64,000 nucleotides of DNA. Source: Formosa algae (GTDB lineage Bacteria > Bacteroidota > Bacteroidia > Flavobacteriales > Flavobacteriaceae). The notes beneath the pieces were generated by a model. The model worked only from the letters and a program-made list of their open reading frames with translations. It ran no database searches and was not told the DNA's origin. Positions 53,470 to 61,461 of this stretch are shown piece by piece. The position numbers and the translations under genes are program-made. Numbering within the stretch: the stretch's first letter is position 1; every line of letters begins with the position of its first letter. The stretch spans positions 1 through 64,000 of the forward strand of contig NZ_LMAK01000017.1 in NCBI RefSeq assembly GCF_001439665.1, read 5' to 3'.

Positions 53470-55521
53470 ATGTCTAAAAGATATACCATTACAGCAGCGT
53501 TACCATACACCAACGGACCAATACACATTGGCCACTTAGCCGGTGTTTACGTACCTGCAGATATTTATGCACGATATTTACGCTTAACAGGAAACGATGT
53601 TCTTTTTATTTGCGGAAGTGACGAACACGGCGTACCTATTACTATTAAAGCGAAAAAAGAAGGTGTAACACCACAAGATATTGTAGATAAATATCATGCG
53701 ATTATTAAAACATCGTTTGAAGATTTTGGTGTCTCTTTTGATAATTACTCGAGAACTTCTGCAAAAATTCATCATGACACGGCTTCAGAATTCTTCACCA
53801 CTTTATACGATAAAGGAGAATTTACTGAAGAAACTACAGAGCAGTTGTACGACGAAGAAGCGAATCAATTCTTAGCAGACCGTTTTGTAACGGGAACATG
53901 CCCAAAATGTGGAAACGAAGAAGCTTATGGCGACCAATGTGAAAAGTGCGGAAGCAGTTTAAACGCTACAGATTTAATTAATCCTAAATCGGCTATCACA
54001 GGAAATGTACCGACTTTAAAACAAACCAAACACTGGTTTTTACCTTTAGATAAGCATGAAGACTTTTTAAAAGATTGGATTTTAAAAGGGCACAAAAAAG
54101 ACTGGAAACCTAATGTTTACGGACAAGTAAAATCTTGGATTGACGATGGATTAAGACCTCGTGCCGTAACCCGCGATTTAGATTGGGGAATTCCTGTGCC
54201 TGTAGAAGGTGCCGAGGGAAAAGTATTGTATGTTTGGTTTGATGCACCTATTGGTTACATCTCGTCTACCAAAGAATGGGCGGCTCGCGAAGGAAAAGAT
54301 TGGGAACCGTATTGGAAAGATAAAGACACCACGTTAGTGCACTTTATCGGGAAAGATAATATTGTGTTTCACTGTATTATTTTCCCTGCTATGCTAAAAG
54401 CTGAAGGCTCTTATATTTTACCAGAAAATGTACCTGCTAACGAATTTTTAAACTTAGAGGGTAACAAATTATCGACCTCCAAAAACTGGGCCGTGTGGTT
54501 ACCAGAATACTTAGAAGATTTTCCTGGACAACAAGATGTATTGCGTTATGCCTTAACAGCAAATGCTCCAGAAACTAAAGATAACGACTTTACTTGGAAA
54601 GATTTCCAAGCTAGAAACAACAACGAATTGGTTGCTATTTTCGGAAACTTTATTAACCGCGTAGTGGTTTTAACAAATAAATATTACAACGGTGTTATCC
54701 CTACACCTGGTGATTTCTCAGACATAGATGAAGAAACTTTAGCCGCATTAAAAGCATATCCGTCGGTAATTTCAAGTTCTATAGAACGCTACCGTTTCCG
54801 TGAAGGAAGTCAGGAGTTAATGAATTTAGCACGTCTTGGAAATAAATATCTAGCAGACGAAGAGCCTTGGAAAAAAATTAAAGTAGATGAAGCTCGTACG
54901 CAAACCATCATGTTTGTAGCGCTTCAAATAGCATCAGGTTTAGCAACACTTTGCGAACCATTTTTACCATTTACTTCAGCTAAATTAAAAGGCATTTTAA
55001 ACCTTTCAGATGAAAATACTTGGGATAGCATTTCAACTAAAGAAGTATTAGTTCCGGCTGGACATCAAATAGGAAAAGCTGAATTACTATTTACTAAAAT
55101 TGAAGATGATACCATTCAAAATCAATTAGATAAATTAATTGCAAGTAAAAAGGCAAACGAAGCAGCAAACAAAGTTGTTGAACCTCAAAAAGATACCATC
55201 ACTTTCGACGATTTCTCTAAATTAGATTTACGTGTTGGCACGATTTTAGAAGCAGAGAAAATGCCGAAGGCTAAAAAACTACTGGTTTTAAAAGTAGACA
55301 CCGGACTAGATGTAAGAACTATTGTTTCTGGAATTGCAGAAAGTTTTAAACCGGAAGATGTTGTTGGTAAACGTGTAACGGTATTGGTAAACTTAGCGCC
55401 AAGAGCGTTACGTGGTGTAGATAGCGAAGGCATGATTTTAATGACTGAAACTGCTGAAGGCAAATTGGTTTTCGTTAATCCTGATGAAAAAGGAGTGACA
55501 AACGGATTGCAAATTAGTTAG
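53470..55521 (+). CDS. metG: Methionyl-tRNA synthetase
   Basis: This class I synthetase charges tRNA-Met. The 683-residue protein has the HIGH motif in [13 protein letters not shown] (about 10-22), a zinc knuckle [18 protein letters not shown] (about 142-159), a KMSKS-like KLSTSKN (about 335) and the anticodon-binding helical domain. A C-terminal EMAP/Arc1-type tRNA-binding domain follows (about 590-683; [36 protein letters not shown]). The start is chosen from the HIGH-motif position and the upstream -7 box. Confidence 0.97.
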   Translation: MSKRYTITAALPYTNGPIHIGHLAGVYVPADIYARYLRLTGNDVLFICGSDEHGVPITIKAKKEGVTPQDIVDKYHAIIKTSFEDFGVSFDNYSRTSAKIHHDTASEFFTTLYDKGEFTEETTEQLYDEEANQFLADRFVTGTCPKCGNEEAYGDQCEKCGSSLNATDLINPKSAITGNVPTLKQTKHWFLPLDKHEDFLKDWILKGHKKDWKPNVYGQVKSWIDDGLRPRAVTRDLDWGIPVPVEGAEGKVLYVWFDAPIGYISSTKEWAAREGKDWEPYWKDKDTTLVHFIGKDNIVFHCIIFPAMLKAEGSYILPENVPANEFLNLEGNKLSTSKNWAVWLPEYLEDFPGQQDVLRYALTANAPETKDNDFTWKDFQARNNNELVAIFGNFINRVVVLTNKYYNGVIPTPGDFSDIDEETLAALKAYPSVISSSIERYRFREGSQELMNLARLGNKYLADEEPWKKIKVDEARTQTIMFVALQIASGLATLCEPFLPFTSAKLKGILNLSDENTWDSISTKEVLVPAGHQIGKAELLFTKIEDDTIQNQLDKLIASKKANEAANKVVEPQKDTITFDDFSKLDLRVGTILEAEKMPKAKKLLVLKVDTGLDVRTIVSGIAESFKPEDVVGKRVTVLVNLAPRALRGVDSEGMILMTETAEGKLVFVNPDEKGVTNGLQIS

Positions 55522-55557
55522 GCGGTTTTCCATATAAACCTTTTAAACTAGAATATT

Positions 55558-56316
55558 ATGATAAAAAAAATAGTGCCATTTTTAATGATTGCCGTTTTAA
55601 TTGTGAGTTGTAAAACAAATAAAAACGCAGCACTTAATTCAGATAATAGTATGTCTAATTTAGATTGGAATGGTACTTACGTGGGTACAACGCCATGTGC
55701 CGATTGCGAAGGTATAAAAACTGTAATTACGCTAAATAACGATTTAACGTTTACTAAGAATACTCAGTATTTAGGAAAATCGACAGATGTTTCTACCGAA
55801 AACGGTTCTTTTTCTTGGAATAAAGCAGGGAACACAGTGACTTTAAAAACAGACACGGCGTCTAACGATTATTTTGTTGGAGAACACACACTGACGCATT
55901 TAGATTTGAATGGAAAGAAAATCACAGGAGACTTAGCCGACAAATATATTTTAAAACAACAAGGCGCAGATACTTTAAAAGACTTGCCTTGGAAGTTAGT
56001 TGAACTTAGAGGTAAAGTTATTGAAAATGCACCTAAGCAGCCTTATTTAATACTAGGCGCAGCAGACAATCGTGTAAGCGGAAACACTAGCTGTAATGGG
56101 TTTGGAGGCGAATACGAGTTATTAGAAGGCAACCGTGTAAAATTCTCTAAAATGATGCACACCATGATGGCGTGTCCGAATATGACCATTGAAAATGAAT
56201 TTATGCAAGTGCTTGAAATGGCAGACAATTATACTCTAGTAAACGGTGTACTAAACTTAAACAAAGGTCGCATGGCGACTATGGCAAAATTTGAAATAGA
56301 TTACTTTGTAAACTAA
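55558..56316 (+). CDS. NlpE-META fusion lipoprotein
   Basis: This 252-residue lipoprotein has a lipobox around Cys18 (AVLIVSCKTNK). The first domain (about 35-130) is NlpE-like: WNGTYVGTTPCADCEGIKTVITL with the CADC copper/lipoprotein motif. The second (about 140-250) is a META/HslJ-like domain: LPWKLVELRGKVI, GNTSCNGFGGEY and MMACPNMTIENEF. In other bacteria NlpE and HslJ/META domains respond to envelope and motility stress. It follows metG by 36 bases and ends in a terminator. Confidence 0.86.
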   Translation: MIKKIVPFLMIAVLIVSCKTNKNAALNSDNSMSNLDWNGTYVGTTPCADCEGIKTVITLNNDLTFTKNTQYLGKSTDVSTENGSFSWNKAGNTVTLKTDTASNDYFVGEHTLTHLDLNGKKITGDLADKYILKQQGADTLKDLPWKLVELRGKVIENAPKQPYLILGAADNRVSGNTSCNGFGGEYELLEGNRVKFSKMMHTMMACPNMTIENEFMQVLEMADNYTLVNGVLNLNKGRMATMAKFEIDYFVN

Positions 56317-56343
56317 ACATTTTTTACCAAAAATTATACATTT

Positions 56344-56379
56344 AAAGACCTCACTAATTATGATTAGTGAGGTCTTTTT
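56344..56379 (+). terminator. Intrinsic terminator after the NlpE-META gene
   Basis: AAAGACCTCACTAAT (56344-56358) pairs with ATTAGTGAGGTCTTT (56363-56377) around a 4-base loop, with a T-run after it. It is a 15-bp perfect stem. Confidence 0.9.
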
Positions 56380-56483
56380 ATTTTGCTTCACTTTGGACTT
56401 ATAAATGGCATTATAATTTTCAAAAAACAAAATGTGTTTCAGTCGAAGACCTTATCTTTACAATCTATTTTCAAAATTAAAAT

Positions 56484-58607
56484 ATGTCTATTCTAAAATA
56501 TATTATTTCACAAACTCAACTTCCTGAAACCGGTGTAAAAAACACTTTAAAACTCTTAGAAGACGACTGTACCATTCCGTTTATTTCGCGCTACAGAAAA
56601 GAATTAACAGGAAACTTAGACGAAGTACAAATTGCAGATATTGTAAAATATAAAGAAGCTTTCGAAACGTTAGAAAAAAGAAAACTAACCATTTTAAAAG
56701 CCCTTGAAGAACAAGACGTTTTAACTCCCGAACTTCAGAAAAAAATTGAATCTACAACAGATTTAATAACGCTAGAAGACATCTATCTCCCCTATAAAAA
56801 AAGCAGAAAAACGAAAGCGGAAAAAGCAAGACAATTTGGCTTGGAACCTTTGGCTAAAATTATAATGAGCCAGAATGCAAACGACGTAGAATCTATTGCT
56901 TTTAAATATGTAAAAAATGATGTTGCATCAGTGGAAGATGCTCTAGAAGGTGCACGTCATATTATTTCGGAATGGATTAATGAACGCACAGATATTAGAA
57001 ATAACATCCGCTATCAACTCGACCGTTATGCAACCATTACAACCAAAGTGGTTAAAACAAAAGCAGAAGATGAAAAAGCTCAAAAATTCAGAGATTATTT
57101 TGATTGGACCGAAGCACTAAGTCGTATTCCGTCTCATAGATTATTGGCCATTTTAAGAGCAGAAAAGGAAGGGTTTATTCGTGTAAAAATCGCGATTGAT
57201 GACGATGCAGTTTTAGCAAAAATGGAAAACCGCATCATCCGTTCCCGTAATGCTTGCGCAGATGAAATTACTACAGCTATAAAAGATGCTTACAAACGTT
57301 TGTTGTTACCTGCTTTAACCAATGAAGCGCTTCAGAAAGCAAAAGATAAAGCAGACGAATCTGCAATACAGGTTTTTGCAAAGAATTTAAAACAATTATT
57401 GCTAGGTTCACCTTTAGGAGAAAAGCGCGTTTTAGCCATCGACCCTGGATTTAGAACTGGTTGTAAAATTGTGTGCTTAGATGCGCAAGGCGATTTAAAA
57501 TATAACGAAACCATTTATCCGCATCCACCTAAAAATGATGCCACGGGAGCGATAAAAAAAATAAGCACCATGGTTGAAGCCTATAAAATTGAAGCCATTG
57601 CTATTGGTAACGGTACGGCTTCTAGAGAGACCGAAACTTTAATTCGCAGAATTCATTTTAAAACCGACATACAAGTATTTGTGGTTAGTGAAGCTGGTGC
57701 TTCTATCTATTCGGCTTCAAAAATTGCACGAGACGAATTTCCAAATTACGATGTCACCGTAAGAGGTTCTGTTTCTATTGGTCGTCGCTTACAAGACCCG
57801 CTTGCCGAATTGGTTAAAATCGATGCTAAATCTATAGGTGTTGGACAATATCAGCACGATGTGGACCAGTCTAAACTAAAAGGCAGTTTAGATTTAGTGG
57901 TCGAAAATTGTGTTAATGCCGTTGGTGTAAACGTAAACACAGCGAGTACATCTTTATTAAGCTATGTATCGGGAATTGGACCAAAACTAGCCGAAAATAT
58001 TGTGAATTACAGAACTGCACACGGTGCATTTGCGACACGTACGGCCATAAAAAAAGTACCGCGTTTAGGAGATAAAGCCTTCGAACAAGGTGCTGGTTTT
58101 TTAAGAATTAAAGATGCTAAGAATCCGTTAGACGATTCTGCAGTACATCCAGAACGTTACGACTTAATAAAACGAATGGCAAAAGATGCTGGTAAAAGCA
58201 TTTCAGAATTAATCGGAAATTCGACCATCCTTCAAAAGATAAACTTAAACTCCTATTGTTCAGACACTATTGGATTACCTACGTTACAAGATATAATTAA
58301 GGAATTAGAAAAACCAGGATTAGATATTAGGCAACAAGCCAAAGTCTTTACGTTTAATCAGGATATTAAAACCATCGCAGATGTTACCGAAGGGCAATTA
58401 CTTCCAGGAATTGTAAACAACATCACCAATTTTGGGTGTTTTGTAGATATCGGAATTAAAGAAAGTGGTTTGATACATATTTCAAATTTAGCTGATGCTT
58501 TTGTGAGTGATGTGAGTGAGCATGTTAGTTTACATCAGCAAATTATTGTTAAAGTGTTAGAAGTAGATGTCGCCCGAAAACGCATTCAACTTAAGCTCCA
58601 TAAATAG
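56484..58607 (+). CDS. tex: Tex family RNA-binding transcriptional accessory protein
   Basis: Tex acts in transcription and RNA handling; its loss affects toxin or stress genes in several bacteria. The 707-residue protein has the N-terminal HTH-like region, YRKELTGNLDEVQI (about 38-51), the YqgF-like nuclease fold with LAIDPGFRTGCKI (about 315-327), a helix-hairpin-helix region with LLSYVSGIGPKLAENIV, and a C-terminal S1 domain (about 635-705; GIVNNITNFGCFVDIGIKESGLIHIS). It is separated by one base from the HDAC-like gene. Confidence 0.96.
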   Translation: MSILKYIISQTQLPETGVKNTLKLLEDDCTIPFISRYRKELTGNLDEVQIADIVKYKEAFETLEKRKLTILKALEEQDVLTPELQKKIESTTDLITLEDIYLPYKKSRKTKAEKARQFGLEPLAKIIMSQNANDVESIAFKYVKNDVASVEDALEGARHIISEWINERTDIRNNIRYQLDRYATITTKVVKTKAEDEKAQKFRDYFDWTEALSRIPSHRLLAILRAEKEGFIRVKIAIDDDAVLAKMENRIIRSRNACADEITTAIKDAYKRLLLPALTNEALQKAKDKADESAIQVFAKNLKQLLLGSPLGEKRVLAIDPGFRTGCKIVCLDAQGDLKYNETIYPHPPKNDATGAIKKISTMVEAYKIEAIAIGNGTASRETETLIRRIHFKTDIQVFVVSEAGASIYSASKIARDEFPNYDVTVRGSVSIGRRLQDPLAELVKIDAKSIGVGQYQHDVDQSKLKGSLDLVVENCVNAVGVNVNTASTSLLSYVSGIGPKLAENIVNYRTAHGAFATRTAIKKVPRLGDKAFEQGAGFLRIKDAKNPLDDSAVHPERYDLIKRMAKDAGKSISELIGNSTILQKINLNSYCSDTIGLPTLQDIIKELEKPGLDIRQQAKVFTFNQDIKTIADVTEGQLLPGIVNNITNFGCFVDIGIKESGLIHISNLADAFVSDVSEHVSLHQQIIVKVLEVDVARKRIQLKLHK

Positions 58608-58608
58608 T

Positions 58609-59514
58609 ATGCTAAAGATTGCTTATCATCCCTATTATAATCATCCGCTTAAAAAAGGACATCGGTTTCCTATGGAAAAATATGAACTTTTGCAGTTGCA
58701 ATTGATGTATGAAGGGACTTGTGCCGAAGAGAATTTCTTTGAACCTGAACTGTTACAAAATCATAAGCAAATTTTAGAAGTTCATGATGCTGAATATTTT
58801 TACGATTTATTAAACCTAACACTCAGTCATCAGGCGGCACTTAAAATTGGCTTTTTATTAAGTGAACGCTTAATAGCGCGTGAAATATGTATAGCTTCAG
58901 GGACTTTACAAGCTACTGCTTATGCACTTCAATACGGTATTGCCATGAATATTGCCGGAGGCACACATCACGCCTACTCTAGCCACGGCGAAGGCTTTTG
59001 CATGTTAAACGACCAAGCTATAGCAGCCAAACATATATTAGACCAAAATATTTCTAAACGGGTACTTATTGTCGATTTAGATGTGCACCAAGGTAACGGC
59101 ACAGCAGAAATTTTTCAGGACGAGCCACGTGTATTTACCTTCTCAATGCATGGTAAAAATAATTACCCGTTTGAAAAAGAACAAAGCGATTTAGACATTG
59201 AACTGGATGACAACACAAACGACGCAACGTATCTAGAGATTTTAAAACAGACCTTACCCAAATTAATAACCGAACAACAACCCGATTTTATATTTTATTT
59301 ATGTGGTGTAGATGTTATTGCTTCTGACAAATTAGGAAAATTAGGACTCTCTATTGCGGGATGTAAAGCGAGAGATCGATTTGTTTTAGAAACGTGTAAA
59401 CGCCATGAAATTCCAGTTATGTGTAGTATGGGTGGCGGATATTCTCCAGATATTAAAACCATAATAGAAGCCCATACCAATACATTTAGATTAGCACAAG
59501 AACTTTACTTCTAG
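58609..59514 (+). CDS. Histone deacetylase family hydrolase
   Basis: This 301-residue protein has the class II HDAC-like fold: the catalytic segment GGTHHAYSSHGEGFCMLND (His120-His121), and zinc ligands Asp158 and His160 in VDLDVHQGNGTAEIF, with GVDVIASDKLGKLGLS and GGGYSP later. Bacterial relatives act on acetylpolyamines or acetylated proteins; here the substrate is unknown. The ATG at 58609 follows the Tex stop by one base, and the tandem genes are probably co-transcribed. Confidence 0.92.
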   Translation: MLKIAYHPYYNHPLKKGHRFPMEKYELLQLQLMYEGTCAEENFFEPELLQNHKQILEVHDAEYFYDLLNLTLSHQAALKIGFLLSERLIAREICIASGTLQATAYALQYGIAMNIAGGTHHAYSSHGEGFCMLNDQAIAAKHILDQNISKRVLIVDLDVHQGNGTAEIFQDEPRVFTFSMHGKNNYPFEKEQSDLDIELDDNTNDATYLEILKQTLPKLITEQQPDFIFYLCGVDVIASDKLGKLGLSIAGCKARDRFVLETCKRHEIPVMCSMGGGYSPDIKTIIEAHTNTFRLAQELYF

Positions 59515-59676
59515 AAGCAACACAACCTTTTACTAATCAGACTTATAAAACATATTTTTAAATATCTGATGTAAATTTAAAATCAGGATAACATACCATT
59601 AAACACAGATTATTTAGTATCAATTTTATAAAAATTAACAGCATATTTTTACTCGCTTTTTTATAATAAAATTGTT

Positions 59677-60564
59677 ATGACAAAACCTAGAATAGCTCTT
59701 GTAGTCGGAATAATATGCATTTCTATATTTCCTGTATTAGTGCGTTTAAGTTTAACGCCAGGATTAATCTCTGCATTCTACAGAATGGCCATTGCCTCGG
59801 CTATCATTTTGCCTTACGTGTTAATCACTAAACAATTAAAAATTCCCTCAACCAAAATGTTGCTTTTAGCATCCCTTTGTGGAGTCGTTTTTGGTTTAGA
59901 TGTTGGCGTATGGAACATTGCTATTCAGGAATCTTCTGCAACACAAGCCACCCTATTAACCAATTTATCTCCTGTTTGGGTTGGTATTGGAGCCTTTTTA
60001 TTTTTAAAAGATAAACCCGTTCGCAATTTTTGGATTGGCACTGTAATCGCTATTATTGGAATGGTGACTTTAGTTGGGTTTCAGTTTTTTATTAATTTAG
60101 ATTTCGACTTAGCTTTCTTTTTCGCCATATTATCTGGCATGTTATATGCCGTGTATATGTTAACCAGCAAGACGGTTTTAGAAGAGACAGATGTGTTAAC
60201 GTTTATGACTATTAGTGTGGTGTCTTCTGCCATGGCATTAGGACTTTTAAGCCTAATGATGGGACAACCGTTTAGCGGATTTTCGAACATGGGATGGCTT
60301 GTTCTACTTATTCAAGGTCTTATTTGTCAGTTGTTAGCTTGGTTACTTATTAGTTATGCTACGAAACATATGCGAGCTACACGAGTTTCTGTAAGTTTAT
60401 TAGGGCAAGCCATCTTAGCGTCGATTTTAGCTTGGATTTTCTTGAATGAAACCATTACATTACAAATGATGATTGGAGGAATAATTCTCCTTTTTGGTAT
60501 TCGTATTACCTTTTACACAAAATATATATCTTTATTTAGAATCTTTAAAAAAGGAAAACATTAA
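59677..60564 (+). CDS. DMT family transporter (EamA)
   Basis: This 295-residue protein has about ten membrane helices in two EamA repeats. The first half includes LVRLSLTPGLISAFYRMAIAS and QATLLTNLSPVWVGIGAFL; the second begins near FFAILSGMLYAVYMLTSK and has AWLLISYATKHMRATRVSV. EamA proteins export or import metabolites such as amino acids; substrate unknown. It is the only clear small-molecule exporter in the window. Confidence 0.93.
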   Translation: MTKPRIALVVGIICISIFPVLVRLSLTPGLISAFYRMAIASAIILPYVLITKQLKIPSTKMLLLASLCGVVFGLDVGVWNIAIQESSATQATLLTNLSPVWVGIGAFLFLKDKPVRNFWIGTVIAIIGMVTLVGFQFFINLDFDLAFFFAILSGMLYAVYMLTSKTVLEETDVLTFMTISVVSSAMALGLLSLMMGQPFSGFSNMGWLVLLIQGLICQLLAWLLISYATKHMRATRVSVSLLGQAILASILAWIFLNETITLQMMIGGIILLFGIRITFYTKYISLFRIFKKGKH

Positions 60565-60597
60565 GTGTTTTTATTAAAGACGAAACAGTTTTATCTA

Positions 60598-60605
60598 TAA
60601 CTTTG
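60598..60605 (+). promoter_or_regulatory. -7 box TAACTTTG of the ferritin gene
   Basis: A perfect TAnnTTTG match lies 16 bases before the ferritin ATG, giving a short leader. No -33 TTTG was found. No Fur-like palindrome was recognised near it. Confidence 0.45.
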
Positions 60606-60621
60606 TTAAAAACGAAATAAT

Positions 60622-61140
60622 ATGTTATCAAAAGTTATAGAAGACGCTCTAAATAAACAAATTAGAGTAGAGGCAGAATCGTCTCAAATATATTTGGCCA
60701 TGGCCTGTTGGGCCGAAGTAAAAGGTTTAGAAGGTGTATCTAATTTTATGTACAAACAATCTGATGAAGAGCGTGAGCATATGCTAAAACTTGTAAAGTT
60801 TGTAAACGAACGCGGAGGACATGCCTTTATTTCTGAATTAAAAGCACCAAACGTAACCTTTAAATCTTTTAAAGAGATGTTTGAAATGTTATTCAAGCAT
60901 GAGGTGTTTGTTAGCGAAAGCATTAATGAATTGGTACATATCTCTCTAGAACAGCGCGATTATGCTACTCATAATTTCCTACAATGGTATGTTGCAGAGC
61001 AGATTGAAGAAGAAGCTATGGCCAGAACCATTTTAGACAAAATTAATTTAATTGGAGACGACAAAGGTGGATTGTATTTATTTGATAGAGATATTGATCA
61101 AATTACAGTGAGTACAGCCTCGACAATTAGTCCGGAGTAA
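60622..61140 (+). CDS. ftnA: Ferritin
   Basis: This 172-residue protein has the ferroxidase ligands of bacterial ferritin A: Glu17 in RVEAE and the EREH segment with Glu50 and His53, then Glu94, Glu127 and Glu130 in later helices as AEQIEEEAMA. It forms a 24-subunit cage that stores iron as a mineral. No bacterioferritin-type heme methionine was seen. It stands alone with its own -7 box. Confidence 0.93.
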   Translation: MLSKVIEDALNKQIRVEAESSQIYLAMACWAEVKGLEGVSNFMYKQSDEEREHMLKLVKFVNERGGHAFISELKAPNVTFKSFKEMFEMLFKHEVFVSESINELVHISLEQRDYATHNFLQWYVAEQIEEEAMARTILDKINLIGDDKGGLYLFDRDIDQITVSTASTISPE

Positions 61141-61180
61141 ACTTTAACAATTAATCTTATTTAGATTAAGTAAAAATAAT

Positions 61181-61188
61181 TATTTTTG
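61181..61188 (+). promoter_or_regulatory. -7 box TATTTTTG upstream of the small Cys-rich gene
   Basis: A TAnnTTTG match lies 28 bases before the TTG start at 61217, suggesting the small gene has its own promoter independent of ferritin. Confidence 0.4.
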
Positions 61189-61216
61189 GAACCTAAACAA
61201 CTAACAGACATTAGTT

Positions 61217-61402
61217 TTGGGCAAGAAAAAAGACAAGAAAGTTAAAAAGAAAGAACTTAAAAAAGCAAAAGCAGTTTTACTAAATGCTGGAGTTAAAGTC
61301 TCTAGTAAATGCAAAACTAAATGTTGTGATAAATATTTAAAGTCTGAAAAGAAACGCTGTAGTAAATGTCCGTGTTTCGATTTGCTTCAAAAAGTTGCAT
61401 AA
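61217..61402 (+). CDS. Small lysine- and cysteine-rich protein
   Basis: This 61-residue protein opens with a lysine-rich run (GKKKDKKVKKKELKK) and then has six cysteines: CKTKCCDKYL and CSKCPCFDLL. That arrangement suits metal binding, perhaps of zinc or iron. The start is TTG, with its own -7 box and a terminator, so it is probably real. I recall short Cys-rich flavobacterial proteins of this kind but not a named family. Function is unknown; being next to ferritin is only suggestive. Confidence 0.65.
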   Translation: MGKKKDKKVKKKELKKAKAVLLNAGVKVSSKCKTKCCDKYLKSEKKRCSKCPCFDLLQKVA

Positions 61403-61405
61403 ATA

Positions 61406-61440
61406 TAAAAAGCCTCAAAATTTAAATTTTGAGGCTTTTC
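61406..61440. terminator. Bidirectional terminator between the Cys-rich gene and ppc
   Basis: AAAAGCCTCAAAATTT (61408-61423) is directly followed by its complement AAATTTTGAGGCTTTT (61424-61439), a 16-bp palindrome with T-runs on both strands. It serves both convergent genes. Confidence 0.9.
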
Positions 61441-61461
61441 TGTTTTTATGTCATTCTGCTA

